Part shown: positions 25,711-34,311 of the stretch, one piece after another
Layout: the number at the start of each line of letters is the position of its first letter
Position numbering within the stretch: position 1 is the stretch's first letter
DNA from: Kitasatospora sp052076145
GTDB lineage: Bacteria > Actinomycetota > Actinomycetes > Streptomycetales > Streptomycetaceae
Direction: 5' to 3'
Length of the DNA: 64,000 nucleotides
Assembly: GCF_052076145.1 (NCBI RefSeq)
Contig: NZ_CP197246.1
Location: forward strand, 1,302,001 to 1,366,000
The notes under the pieces: model-generated
What the model was told of the DNA's origin: nothing
The model's database searches: none
What the model saw: only the letters and a program-made list of their open reading frames with translations
Position numbers and translations under genes: made by a program

Positions 25711-25748
25711 CCGGGGCGACGAGGCCGTGAGGATCCTCGTCGCCCCGG
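25711..25748 (+). terminator. Strong hairpin terminator after the amidohydrolase
   Basis: CCGGGGCGACGAGG (25711-25724) pairs perfectly with CCTCGTCGCCCCGG (25735-25748) across a ten-base loop, nine bases after the stop codon. There is no T-run, as usual for high-GC actinobacterial terminators. Confidence 0.75.
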
Positions 25749-25767
25749 CGCGCCCGGGGGGCGGTGG

Positions 25768-27150
25768 ATGACCGCAGATCGACGGACCTCACAATTACTC
25801 GGTATGCGGACCGCCAGACAACAGACCGACCCGACCCCCTCCCACCTGCGGGCACCACGCACCCGCGTCCCGGCGGCGGCGTGGGCCGTGCTCTGCTGGC
25901 TGCTCAGCCGGGCCGTGCTCGTCGCCGGCGCGCTGAAGATCGGGCCGTTCGCCACCGACGACCCGCTCGACTACTCGGTCTCGCACGTCTACCACGGCTG
26001 GTTCGACGTACTTGCCTCAGGCCGCTTCCCGGTCGGCGACGTCACCTGGCAGTACCCGCCCGGCGCCGCCGGGGTGATCCTCGCCCCCGGGCTGGTGCCG
26101 TTCGTCGGGTACGACCGCGCGTTCGTGCTGCTCTGCGCGCTGTGCGACGCGGTGGTGCTGGCCGCCCTGGTCCGCGCGGGCCGCCGGGCGCCGGAGGGCG
26201 GCGGCCGCGCCGCCGGTCCGGCAGCGGCCTGGCTGTGGACGCTCGCGCTGCCGCTGCTCTGGACCGTCCCGTGGACCCGCTTCGACATCGTGGTGGCCGC
26301 GCTCACCGCGACCGCGCTGCTGGCCGGCGCCCGGCGCACCCCGCGCGGTGACGGGTGGTTCGGGGTACTGGTCGCGCTCGGCACGCTCGTCAAGGCGTGG
26401 CCGGTGCTGCTGCTGATCGGTACGGAGCAGGGCCCGCGCACCCGCCGGTCCTGGGCCGCCGCGCTGTCGGCGGGCGTGCTGGCGTCCGGCGCGGCCGTGC
26501 TGGCCGCCCCCGGGGCCTTCGACTTCCTGACCGCGCAGCGCGAGCGCGGCGTGCAGTTCGAGTCGCTGGGGGCGCTGCCGTTCCACCTCGCCCGGCACCA
26601 CGGCTGGTCGGGGCGGCTCGCGGTGCACTACGGCTCGACGGAGTTCCTCGGCCCGTACGTCGGGCTGGTGACGGTGCTGAGCGAGGTCGGGACCGTGCTC
26701 GCGCTCGGCTGGCTGGTGTGGTGGCGGCTCACCTCGGACCTGCGGGGCGGGTGGGTGCTGCCGGACGCCGCGCTCACCGCCGTGCTGCTGTTCACCGTCA
26801 CCAGCAGGGTGTTGAGCCCGCAGTACCTGGTCTGGCTGGTGGCGCTGGCGGCGGTCTGCCTGGTGCACCCCGGGACCTCGCAACGGCCGGTGGCCTACCT
26901 GGTGCTGGCCGCCTGTCCGCTGACGATGGCGGTCTTCCCGTTCATGGGCCGGGCCCTGGTCGACGGTTCACCGACCGCCGCCGGGCTGCTGGCCGCCCGC
27001 GATCTGCTGCTTCTGGGGGCGGCGCTGCTCTCCGCCCATCGGCTCCGGCGGGCCACCCGCCGCCCTCAGCCGCCCGTCACGACGAGCCCGCTCGCCCGCA
27101 GCGAGGCGACCAGCTCGGGCGCGGCGGTCGCGACCGAGCCCGCGTCGTAG
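25768..27150 (+). CDS. GT87/DUF2029-like polytopic membrane glycosyltransferase
   Basis: 460 residues with about ten membrane helices. An early DYSVSHVYHGWFD motif and VTWQYPPGAAGVI resemble the GT-C family 87/DUF2029 alpha-mannosyltransferases, where an acidic residue in the first outer loop is catalytic and polyprenyl-phosphate sugar is the donor. Most of the length is hydrophobic, ending in a polar tail. The ATG follows GGGGGGCGG; an ATG 12 codons on lacks a site. The last 85 bases overlap the convergent DJ-1/PfpI gene. No polysaccharide genes are adjacent, so the acceptor is unknown. Confidence 0.7.
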   Translation: MTADRRTSQLLGMRTARQQTDPTPSHLRAPRTRVPAAAWAVLCWLLSRAVLVAGALKIGPFATDDPLDYSVSHVYHGWFDVLASGRFPVGDVTWQYPPGAAGVILAPGLVPFVGYDRAFVLLCALCDAVVLAALVRAGRRAPEGGGRAAGPAAAWLWTLALPLLWTVPWTRFDIVVAALTATALLAGARRTPRGDGWFGVLVALGTLVKAWPVLLLIGTEQGPRTRRSWAAALSAGVLASGAAVLAAPGAFDFLTAQRERGVQFESLGALPFHLARHHGWSGRLAVHYGSTEFLGPYVGLVTVLSEVGTVLALGWLVWWRLTSDLRGGWVLPDAALTAVLLFTVTSRVLSPQYLVWLVALAAVCLVHPGTSQRPVAYLVLAACPLTMAVFPFMGRALVDGSPTAAGLLAARDLLLLGAALLSAHRLRRATRRPQPPVTTSPLARSEATSSGAAVATEPAS

Positions 27151-27704
27151 GGCGGCCGGGGGTCGTACTCGACCACGAGTTGGATGGCCTCCGCGGTACG
27201 GTCACCCGCGATCCGGCCCGCCAGATGCAGGGCCAGGTCGATACCGGCGGAGACCCCGGCTGCGGTGGCGTACTTGCCGTCGAAGACGACGCGTTCGTCG
27301 CACGGCACGGCGCCCAGGGCGGCGAGCTGGTCGAGGACGGCCCAGTGCGAGGTCGCCCGGCGCCCGGCCAGCAGCCCGGCGGCCGCCAGCAGCAAGGACC
27401 CGGAGCAGACCGAGGTGGTCCAGGAGGTGGCGGCGTCCGCCGCCCGCAGCCACTCCAGCACCGCGCGGTCCGCGAGCAGCGCCTCGGTGCCCGGCCCGCC
27501 GGGGATCAGCAGCAGATCGGGGGCGGTCACCTCGGCCAACGGCCGCTCCACGGTGAGCACCAGACTGCCGAGGTCGCTGCGCACGGGCCCGGCCGCCACT
27601 CCGGTGAACACCACCTCGGCCCCGGGCAGACGACCCAGGATCTCGTACGGGCCGACGGCGTCCAGGGCGGTGAAACGGTCGTAGAGCAGGATCGCGATCT
27701 GCAC
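27066..27704 (-). CDS. DJ-1/PfpI-family protein, isonitrile-hydratase/GATase-like
   Basis: 212 residues. AILLYDRFTALDAVGPYEIL, LLIPGGPGTEALL and TSVCSGSLLLAAAGLL (Cys about residue 97) identify the GATase1-like branch that includes isonitrile hydratase and the sensor domain of GlxA-type regulators. No helix-turn-helix is present, so this is the enzyme-like form. A GTG at 27704 has GAGGGAG seven bases upstream; ten codons upstream there is another possible start without a site. It converges on the GT87-like gene with an 85-base overlap. Confidence 0.83.
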   Translation of the reverse strand: MQIAILLYDRFTALDAVGPYEILGRLPGAEVVFTGVAAGPVRSDLGSLVLTVERPLAEVTAPDLLLIPGGPGTEALLADRAVLEWLRAADAATSWTTSVCSGSLLLAAAGLLAGRRATSHWAVLDQLAALGAVPCDERVVFDGKYATAAGVSAGIDLALHLAGRIAGDRTAEAIQLVVEYDPRPPYDAGSVATAAPELVASLRASGLVVTGG

Positions 27705-27820
27705 GGCGGGGCTCCCTCGGTCGGCGGTCGGCACTGCCGTTCACCCTCGCAGCGGGCGCTGATGGCGGCAATGACGTGCTTCCCACCTTTCCTGCCCTCG
27801 CCTTCCTGCCCTCATGGGTG

Positions 27821-28948
27821 TCAGGCGATGGCGTCGAGGTAGTCCTCGCCGGGGAGCGACAGCGTCGCGAGGACGGCCGGGGAGCTGCCCGGCGGGGGCC
27901 ACACCAGGGCGTGGGTGCTGCGCAGCCGGGCGCCGCGCAGGAGTTTGCCCCGGTAGGCGCCGGTGCCGAGGTCGACCCAGTCGAGGCCGCGCTCGGCGGC
28001 CAGGGCGAGTGGCTGGTAGACGGCCAGGTTGAAGTACGCGTAGGGGCCCGCGTCCTGGGCGAACCCGGCGGCGCGGACGTGCAGGGTGTCGCCCCAGGCA
28101 TAGCAGAGGGCGAAGCCCGTGAGGCGGCCGTCGCGGCGTTCGAGCATCACCTCGCTCCAGTCGTCGAGGCAGCCGGCCTGCTGCTCCAGGTAGGCCGTCA
28201 TCGCCTCGTCGGTGTCGTCCTCGCCGTACCTGCGCTGCAACCGGCCGAGCAGTGGCCCGGCTTCGCGGTAGCAGGTGGAGAGCCGGGCGCGGTGCACCGA
28301 GCCGCCCGAGGCGGCGAAGGCGCGGGCCTCGCGCTGCCACTCGCGGCGGCGCCGGGCCGAGCGCTCGGCCTCGACCGTCGCGACGGGGATCACCGCCTCG
28401 GCGGAGAGCGGGGCATACGAGGGGGTCGGCAGGCCGGGCGCGTGCTCGGCGAGGGCGGCCAGGCACTCCTCGGCGTGCGCCTGCGGCGCGTACAGCATGG
28501 CCATCGCCGCGGCACCCACACTCTGCGCCAACTCCCCGGCTGCCTCGAACAGTCGGGCGATCACCCGGGAGCGGCGCGGGCCGGGCAGGGCCGGGCCGAC
28601 CAGCGCGCCGCCGTGGTAGCCGGCCCGGGAGCCGAGCAGCAGCAGCGGCATCCAGAGCGGCCGGTCGGCCTCTGCCCCGGCGCCCAGCCGGGGTACGGCG
28701 AGCAGGTCGAGCGGGTGGTACGCCTGGTTCATCGAGACGCCGGAGCCGCCGCGCCAGAGGTAGCAGGGCAGGGCGCCGACCACCGTGCCGTCCCGCTCCT
28801 CCGCGAGCAGGTAGCGGCTCTCGTAGTCCTCGGAGCGCTCGGCCCAGGCCAGCCAGGGGTGACCGAGGTAGACCGTGCGGTCGGCCGACAGCCGGGCCCA
28901 GAGCGCAGGTTCGAGTTCGGTGACGCTGCGGACGGACCGTACTCTCAT
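27821..28948 (-). CDS. FemAB-like/GNAT-fold acyltransferase of the biosynthetic cluster
   Basis: 375 residues. The opening (YLGHPWLAWAERSEDYESRYLLAEERDGTVVGALPCYLW) and the later YRRLS-like RRREWQREARAFAASGG and FNLAVYQPLALAAERGLDWVDLG segments fit the FemAB-related double-GNAT fold. Relatives transfer an amino acid from aminoacyl-tRNA or an acyl group to an amine. ATGA overlap with the ATP-grasp stop shows coupling. In this cluster it could add a residue to the peptide made by the ATP-grasp ligase, or acylate it. The donor is not evident. Confidence 0.72.
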   Translation of the reverse strand: MRVRSVRSVTELEPALWARLSADRTVYLGHPWLAWAERSEDYESRYLLAEERDGTVVGALPCYLWRGGSGVSMNQAYHPLDLLAVPRLGAGAEADRPLWMPLLLLGSRAGYHGGALVGPALPGPRRSRVIARLFEAAGELAQSVGAAAMAMLYAPQAHAEECLAALAEHAPGLPTPSYAPLSAEAVIPVATVEAERSARRRREWQREARAFAASGGSVHRARLSTCYREAGPLLGRLQRRYGEDDTDEAMTAYLEQQAGCLDDWSEVMLERRDGRLTGFALCYAWGDTLHVRAAGFAQDAGPYAYFNLAVYQPLALAAERGLDWVDLGTGAYRGKLLRGARLRSTHALVWPPPGSSPAVLATLSLPGEDYLDAIA

Positions 28949-30249
28949 CCGGCCGGCTCCCCCTCGGGCAGCGCATCCCCCTCGCACGGCCCGTCCCCCT
29001 CGTACAGCCCGTCCCGCTCGATCTCCCGGACGCGCCGGTAGTCGCGCTCGATCTGCCCGGCGTCCGCACCGAGCAGGTAGAGGTGCCCGGGTGAGCTGAA
29101 CAGGTCGACGGTGCGCCGGACTTCGGCGCCGGCCTGCAGGGCGTCGACCGAGCCGCAGAGGTAGCTGGGCAGGGCGCGCAGGGCCTTGAGCGGAGCGGCG
29201 GCGATGTGCCCGCCGTGCGGGGCGATCAGGCAGACCACCCGCAGGCTGCGCCGCAGTTCGTAGTCGGTGCCCGGCAGCCGGGCGAAGCCGCCGGGGTCGG
29301 TGTAGGCGTCGACGGTGAGCGAGACCTGACTGTGGCCGGTGGCGGCGGCCGGGCCGCGCGAGGTGACGGAGCCCTCCAGTCGGGCGCCGACCTCGATCAG
29401 CACCGGGCCGCGCAAGGTGTGCATCACCTCGGCGTGCGCGGGGCCGTGCGCGATACCGAGGGCGTCGAGCACCCGCACCACATAGGCGGCCAGGGCCCGT
29501 TGGGTCTCGCCGACGGGCGGCAGCAGATCCTGGTGGTCGTAGACGACGGCGCCGTCCACGCTCGCGCGCTGCTCGCGCCAGATCTCGTGGACGTGGTGCC
29601 GCCCGTCCCGGCTCACGGTGTTGACGAAGTACTGGTCGCCGACCAGGAGTTCCTGGGCGAGGACGCGCTCGTTGAAGCCGCCCATCTGGTCGGTCCGCAG
29701 GTGGATGCGGTCGAAGGCCGCACGGGCCTCGCTCTCGTCGGCGCAGATCGCCACCGAGTCGGAGCCCGCGCTCGCCAACGGCTTGACCACCAGCGGCCAG
29801 TGGCCGCCCGCGTCGGCCCAGGCGAGCAGCTTCTCGATGTCGTCGGAGACGGTGCTCGCCGCCGCGTCCACCCCGGCCGCGCGCAGCGCCTCGACCATCG
29901 CGTACTTGTCGCGGCGCGAGGGGCTGAGCCGGGTGCCGTTGCCGGGCAGGCCGAGCCGCTCGGCCAGGTGGTCGGCCGCACTGACACCCCACTCGGAGCC
30001 GGGAATCACCAACGAGGGCTGATGGATAGCCAGTTCGGCGACCGGGTCGTCCACCGCGCCTGTGTCCACCACGGCCAGGTAGTCCTCCGGGCGGAAGGCC
30101 CGGCGGAGGGCGGGCGGCACCTCGCCGGGGCTGAACGCGGCGACGGCGCCCCAGCCGCGCCGGGCGAACTCCGGGGCCAGCTGCGCACCCGTCGAGACGG
30201 GGTCGACCACGACCACCACCGGGCGCCCGGAGGCCCCGGCGCCCGTCAC
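28945..30249 (-). CDS. ATP-grasp ligase, L-amino-acid-ligase type
   Basis: 434 residues. An N-terminal Rossmann part (VVVVVDPVSTG), the LGLPGNGTRLSPSRRDKYAM linker, the ATP-binding strand WPLVVKPLASAGSDSV, VGDQYFVNTVSRDG and the metal-binding LIEVGARLEG follow the order seen in BacD/YwfE-type L-amino-acid ligases. These join two amino acids or an acid and an amine through an acyl phosphate. Its GTG start lies in the stop of the aldo/keto reductase (GTGA), and its own stop overlaps the FemAB-like start. The C-terminal 15 residues are an acidic EGDGPCEGD-type tail. Confidence 0.85.
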   Translation of the reverse strand: MTGAGASGRPVVVVVDPVSTGAQLAPEFARRGWGAVAAFSPGEVPPALRRAFRPEDYLAVVDTGAVDDPVAELAIHQPSLVIPGSEWGVSAADHLAERLGLPGNGTRLSPSRRDKYAMVEALRAAGVDAAASTVSDDIEKLLAWADAGGHWPLVVKPLASAGSDSVAICADESEARAAFDRIHLRTDQMGGFNERVLAQELLVGDQYFVNTVSRDGRHHVHEIWREQRASVDGAVVYDHQDLLPPVGETQRALAAYVVRVLDALGIAHGPAHAEVMHTLRGPVLIEVGARLEGSVTSRGPAAATGHSQVSLTVDAYTDPGGFARLPGTDYELRRSLRVVCLIAPHGGHIAAAPLKALRALPSYLCGSVDALQAGAEVRRTVDLFSSPGHLYLLGADAGQIERDYRRVREIERDGLYEGDGPCEGDALPEGEPAG

Positions 30250-31229
30250 TGGGACCACTCCGTCGGCACCCGGTCCCAGCGGTGGCGGCGCAGCGCGGCC
30301 ATCAGCGTGTCCGGGAGCGGGGAGCCGTCGCTGACGGCCAGGTTGGCGCGGACGTGCTTCGGGGTGCGCATGCCCGGGATGACGGTGCTCACGGCGGGGT
30401 GCTGGAGGATGAACCGCAGTGCGAGCTCCGGCATGGTCATCCCCGCCGGCACGACCTGGCGCAGCCGCTCGGCCCGCTCCACACTGGCGGCGAGGTTGGC
30501 CGGGACGAAGTAGCTGTTGCGCCAATCCCCTTCGGGCCAGTGGGAGTCCGGGCTCAGGGTGCCGGTGAGGGTGCCCTCGTCGAACGGCACCCGGGCGATC
30601 ACCGCGACGTCGTGCCGGGCGCAGACGGCGAACAGCTCGTCCTCGGGCGCCTGGTCGAAGATGTTGTAGATCACCTGGACGGCGTCGACCAGGCCGGTCT
30701 CCAGGGCGGCCAGTACGTTGGCCGGCTCCCAGCGGTTGACGCTGATGCCGACCGCTTCGACCAGGCCGCTGCGCTTCATCCGGGCCGCCTGGTCGAGCCA
30801 CTCCTGCTCGCCCGCCCAGCTGTCGTCCCAGACGTGGTACTGCATCAGGTCGATCCGCTCGACCCCGAGGTTCTTCAGGCTGAGCCGCAGGTACTCCTCG
30901 ACGTGGGCGTCGGGGAAGACCTCGGCGAAGCGCGCACCCCGGCGGGGCGGCCAGTTCCGGTCCAGCGGTGGAATCTTGGTGGCGAGCCGGAGCTGCCGGT
31001 CGGGGTGCTCCCGCCACAACTCCCCCAGCAGCAGCTCACTGTGGCCCCGGCCGTAGATCCAGGCGGTGTCGAAGAAGGTGCAGCCCTCGGCCACCGCGAG
31101 CCGCAGCGCCTCGCGCCCGCCCTGCTCGTCACCGCCCGTCCAGCCACCGGGGCCGCCACCGATGCCCCACATGCCGTAGCCGATCTCGCCGACTTGCCAT
31201 CCAGCCCGACCGAAGCGACGAAGACGCAC
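30246..31229 (-). CDS. Aldo/keto reductase
   Basis: 327 residues, the family's usual length. The catalytic tetrad can be placed: Asp in FFDTAWIYGRG with Tyr four residues on, Lys in LATKIPP, and His in DLMQYHVWDD (the last helix of the active site). NADPH-binding features near the C-terminus (STVIPGMRTPKHVRANL) are typical. It should reduce an aldehyde or ketone, and the divergent adenylation-carrier-reductase protein is an obvious source of one. GTG start with GAGAGGGG upstream. First gene of a three-gene overlapping operon. Confidence 0.88.
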   Translation of the reverse strand: MRLRRFGRAGWQVGEIGYGMWGIGGGPGGWTGGDEQGGREALRLAVAEGCTFFDTAWIYGRGHSELLLGELWREHPDRQLRLATKIPPLDRNWPPRRGARFAEVFPDAHVEEYLRLSLKNLGVERIDLMQYHVWDDSWAGEQEWLDQAARMKRSGLVEAVGISVNRWEPANVLAALETGLVDAVQVIYNIFDQAPEDELFAVCARHDVAVIARVPFDEGTLTGTLSPDSHWPEGDWRNSYFVPANLAASVERAERLRQVVPAGMTMPELALRFILQHPAVSTVIPGMRTPKHVRANLAVSDGSPLPDTLMAALRRHRWDRVPTEWSQ

Positions 31230-31253
31230 CGGTGGAACCCCTCTCGGACGTAG

Positions 31254-31286
31254 GGTCAATCGTATTGGAACAGTACAGGATTGACC
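31254..31286. promoter_or_regulatory. Inverted repeat in the divergent promoter region of the cluster
   Basis: GGTCAATC (31254-31261) and GATTGACC (31279-31286) are perfect eight-base arms 17 bases apart, in the 82-base space between the aldo/keto reductase and the adenylation-carrier-reductase gene. Each arm contains TTGACC on one strand. It could bind a regulator controlling both arms of the cluster; none is encoded next to it. Confidence 0.45.
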
Positions 31287-31311
31287 TTGCCATGACCGTG
31301 AGGGGAGCACT

Positions 31312-34290
31312 GTGCAGTCCGCGCTTCGACACCAACTCCTGGTCGGTTTCCAGGGGCGCCGGGTGCCCTACCCCAGCGACCGGACGACCATCCATCTGAT
31401 CGAGGAGCAGGCGCGGCGGGCACCCGACCGGCCCGCGCTGCTCCGGGACGACTCCTGCCTCACCTACGGCGGCCTCCTCGCACTGGCGGCGGCCTGGGCG
31501 GGCGAGCTGCGCCGCCTCGGGGTCCGCCGGGGCGACTTCGTACCCGTGATCACCGGCGGCGGGCCGGAGTTGGCCGTGGCGATGCTGGCCGCGATGAAGC
31601 TCGGCGCGCCGTTCGTCCCCGTGGACGACACCTGGCCCGAGCACCGCCTGCGCGAGAGCGTCGCCGCGCTGCGGCCCCCACTGGTGGTACGCACCGGGCC
31701 CGGCCCGCTGCCCACGCTCGGCCCACCCGCGCTCGGCCTGCCGGTGCTGCGCCTGACCGGCCTGGCGGCGCCCGGCTCCGGCGCACCGCCGGTGAGCCAC
31801 GCGGCTCCAGGGGCAGGCGAGTTGATCTACGGCTTCTTCACCTCCGGCTCGACCGGCCTGCCCAAGTGCGCGCTCAACGGCCATCTCGGGCTGCTCAACC
31901 GCTTCCTGACCATGAGCCGCCGCTTCGGCACCGGCCCGGACGTGGTGCTGCAGAACAGCCGCCACGTCTTCGACTCCTCGCTCTGGCAACTGCTCTGGCC
32001 GCTCACCAAGGGCAGCCGGGTGGTGCTGCCACGCCGGGAGGGCATCCTCGACCTCACCCGGACGGTCGACGAGATCGCCCGGCACCGCGTCACGATGACC
32101 GACTTCGTGCCCTCGGTCTTCAACACCCTGGTGGAGCTGCTCGACGCCGACCCCGGCCTGACCGCGCGGCTCTCCTCCCTGCGGCACCTGCTGATCGGCG
32201 GCGAGGCGATCGACCCCGGCGCCGTCCGGTCCTTCCGCGCCCTGCTGCCGGAGGTCCGGCTCACCAACACCTTCGGCCCGACCGAGTGTTCGATCGGATC
32301 GGTGTTCCACGAGATCGTCGACGAGGACACCGGCGCGATACCGATCGGCCGCCCGATCGACAACACCTGCGCGGTGCTGCTGGACGACAGCGGACGCCTG
32401 GTCGAGCCGGGCCGGGTCGGCGAGATCCACCTCGGCGGGGACTGCCTCGGCGCGGGCTACCTGCACGACCCGGCCCGGACGGCCGCCGCCTTCGTGCCGA
32501 ACCCCTTCCCCGAGATCCCCGGCTCCCGGCTCTACCGCTCCGGTGATCTGGCCTGGCAACGGCCGGACGGGCTACTGATGTTCGTCGGGCGGCAGGACCA
32601 ACAGGTCAAGCTGGGAGGGGTGTTGATCGACCTGCTGGAGGTGGAGGCCGCCGTCGCCGCGCACCCCCGGGTGCTGCGGGCCCGCGCGCTCGTCCACGGC
32701 GAGGGCGATCTGCGCAGCCTGGTCTGCTGCGTCACCACCGACGGAGCCCCGGCCCCGACCCCTGCGGAGCTGGAAGCACACAGCCGCGCCCTGCTGCCCC
32801 CACACGCCGTCCCGCGCACCTTCCTGCCGCTCGACCGGATGCGGCTCACACCCAACGGCAAGACCGACCGCCGGGCGCTCGCCGAGCTGACCGCCGCCCA
32901 CCTGGCGGGTCACGCCGGCACCGGGCCGCTCACCCCCGCCGAGCGGGCCGTCGCCGAGCTCTGGCAGAGCCTGCTGACCGACCTGCACCACGCCCTCCCC
33001 GGCCCGGATGCCGACTTCTACGCCCTCGGCGGCAGCTCGCTCACCCTCCAGCGGCTCTCCGCCGCCCTGCACCGCACCCTCGGCCTCCGCATCGCGCCCC
33101 GGCAGCTCGCCGCCGCCGCGACACTGCGCGAACAGGCCGCCCTGCTGAGCCACGGCGGAGCCGGGCCCGCCGACCGCACCCTGCTGCTCGCCGACCTGAC
33201 CCGCACCGCCGACCTGCGGCCCGCCCCCGGCCCGCCGCCCACCGGGGAGCCGCGCACCGTCCTGCTCACCGGCGCGACGGGCTTCGTCGGCGCCCAGCTG
33301 CTGGCCGAACTGCTCGACCGCACCGACGCGGTGGTGCACTGCCTGGTCCGTACGGAGGACCAGGCAGGCCACCTCACCGAGCTCGGGCAGCCGAACGACC
33401 GGCAGCGGATCGTCCCCGTCCTCGGCGATCTCGCCCGGCCCCGGCTCGGCCTCACCGACCAGCAGTGGGCCCACCTCGCCACCCACCTCGACTCGGTGCT
33501 GCACAGCGGCGCACTCGTCAACCTGCTGCTCGGCTACCCCGGCCTGCGCGGGGCCAACGTGCTCGGCACCGAGGAACTGCTACGGCTCGCCACCACCGGC
33601 AGGCCGAAACGGCTGCACCACCTCTCCACTCTCGGCGTCTTCCCGAACGAGCCGGGCAGCGGGCCGGTACTGGAGGAGGACCACCCCGGCGAGACCCTGC
33701 CCGAGGACGGCTACGGCCGCTCCAAGTGGGCCGCCGAACGGCTGCTCGCCGCCGCCCGCCGACGCGGCGTGCCGGTGACCGTCCACCGGCTCGGCGAGGT
33801 CATGCCGCACTCCCGCACCGGCGCGGGCAACCGGCGCTCCCAACTCGATCTGCTGCTGCGCAGCTGCGCCCGCCTCGGGCTCAGCCCCCGTACGGCGGCC
33901 GTCACCGACTGGACCCCGGTCGACGAGGTCGCCGCCGCCGTGGTCGGCGCCCTCCGCGCGGGCCGGGAGAACGAGACCTTCCACCTGCTGCGGCCCGGCT
34001 CCGTCCGCCTCGACCGCGCCCTCGCCGCCCTGGGCTCCCTGGTGCCGCTGCGCCCGGTCGACTACCCCGACTTCCACCGGGCCGTCACTGCCGACGACCG
34101 AAGCACCGCCCTCCAGGCGCTCCTCCCGGACCCGTCGGCCGAACCGGACGGCCTGCGCAGCCTCTTCCAGGACGCCCGCACCCGCTTCTCCGCCAAACGC
34201 GGCACCGAACTGGCCGACTCCTGCGGCCTCCCCTGGCACCCCACCACCGACACCGAACTCCTCGCCTACGCCCGCCGGATCACGGCCTGA
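31312..34290 (+). CDS. Standalone NRPS-like protein: adenylation, carrier and thioester-reductase domains
   Basis: 992 residues. The adenylation domain (about 25-540) has FFTSGSTGLPKCA, FGPTECS, YRSGDLAWQ and the A10 lysine in PNGKTDRRAL. A carrier domain carries its phosphopantetheine Ser in FYALGGSSL (about 575). The C-terminal SDR-type reductase (from about 650) has LLTGATGFVGAQLL and the catalytic YGRSK (about 801-805). The Lys2/CAR-like plan activates one acid and releases it reductively as an aldehyde or alcohol. Asp at the first pocket position (VFDSSLW) favours an alpha-amino acid; my reading of the pocket is D-S-W-D-L-G-T-I-G-K, which I cannot match to a substrate. GTG start after AGGGGAG. 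Confidence 0.9.
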   Translation: MQSALRHQLLVGFQGRRVPYPSDRTTIHLIEEQARRAPDRPALLRDDSCLTYGGLLALAAAWAGELRRLGVRRGDFVPVITGGGPELAVAMLAAMKLGAPFVPVDDTWPEHRLRESVAALRPPLVVRTGPGPLPTLGPPALGLPVLRLTGLAAPGSGAPPVSHAAPGAGELIYGFFTSGSTGLPKCALNGHLGLLNRFLTMSRRFGTGPDVVLQNSRHVFDSSLWQLLWPLTKGSRVVLPRREGILDLTRTVDEIARHRVTMTDFVPSVFNTLVELLDADPGLTARLSSLRHLLIGGEAIDPGAVRSFRALLPEVRLTNTFGPTECSIGSVFHEIVDEDTGAIPIGRPIDNTCAVLLDDSGRLVEPGRVGEIHLGGDCLGAGYLHDPARTAAAFVPNPFPEIPGSRLYRSGDLAWQRPDGLLMFVGRQDQQVKLGGVLIDLLEVEAAVAAHPRVLRARALVHGEGDLRSLVCCVTTDGAPAPTPAELEAHSRALLPPHAVPRTFLPLDRMRLTPNGKTDRRALAELTAAHLAGHAGTGPLTPAERAVAELWQSLLTDLHHALPGPDADFYALGGSSLTLQRLSAALHRTLGLRIAPRQLAAAATLREQAALLSHGGAGPADRTLLLADLTRTADLRPAPGPPPTGEPRTVLLTGATGFVGAQLLAELLDRTDAVVHCLVRTEDQAGHLTELGQPNDRQRIVPVLGDLARPRLGLTDQQWAHLATHLDSVLHSGALVNLLLGYPGLRGANVLGTEELLRLATTGRPKRLHHLSTLGVFPNEPGSGPVLEEDHPGETLPEDGYGRSKWAAERLLAAARRRGVPVTVHRLGEVMPHSRTGAGNRRSQLDLLLRSCARLGLSPRTAAVTDWTPVDEVAAAVVGALRAGRENETFHLLRPGSVRLDRALAALGSLVPLRPVDYPDFHRAVTADDRSTALQALLPDPSAEPDGLRSLFQDARTRFSAKRGTELADSCGLPWHPTTDTELLAYARRITA

Positions 34291-34311
34291 CGCAACCGGC
34301 CGGCCACAGGG

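Noticed and set aside
24838..27150. A long plus-strand frame joining the amidohydrolase region to the GT87-like protein
   Set aside because: Only the part from about 25768 codes for a membrane protein; the rest is an Arg/Pro-rich shadow of the amidohydrolase.
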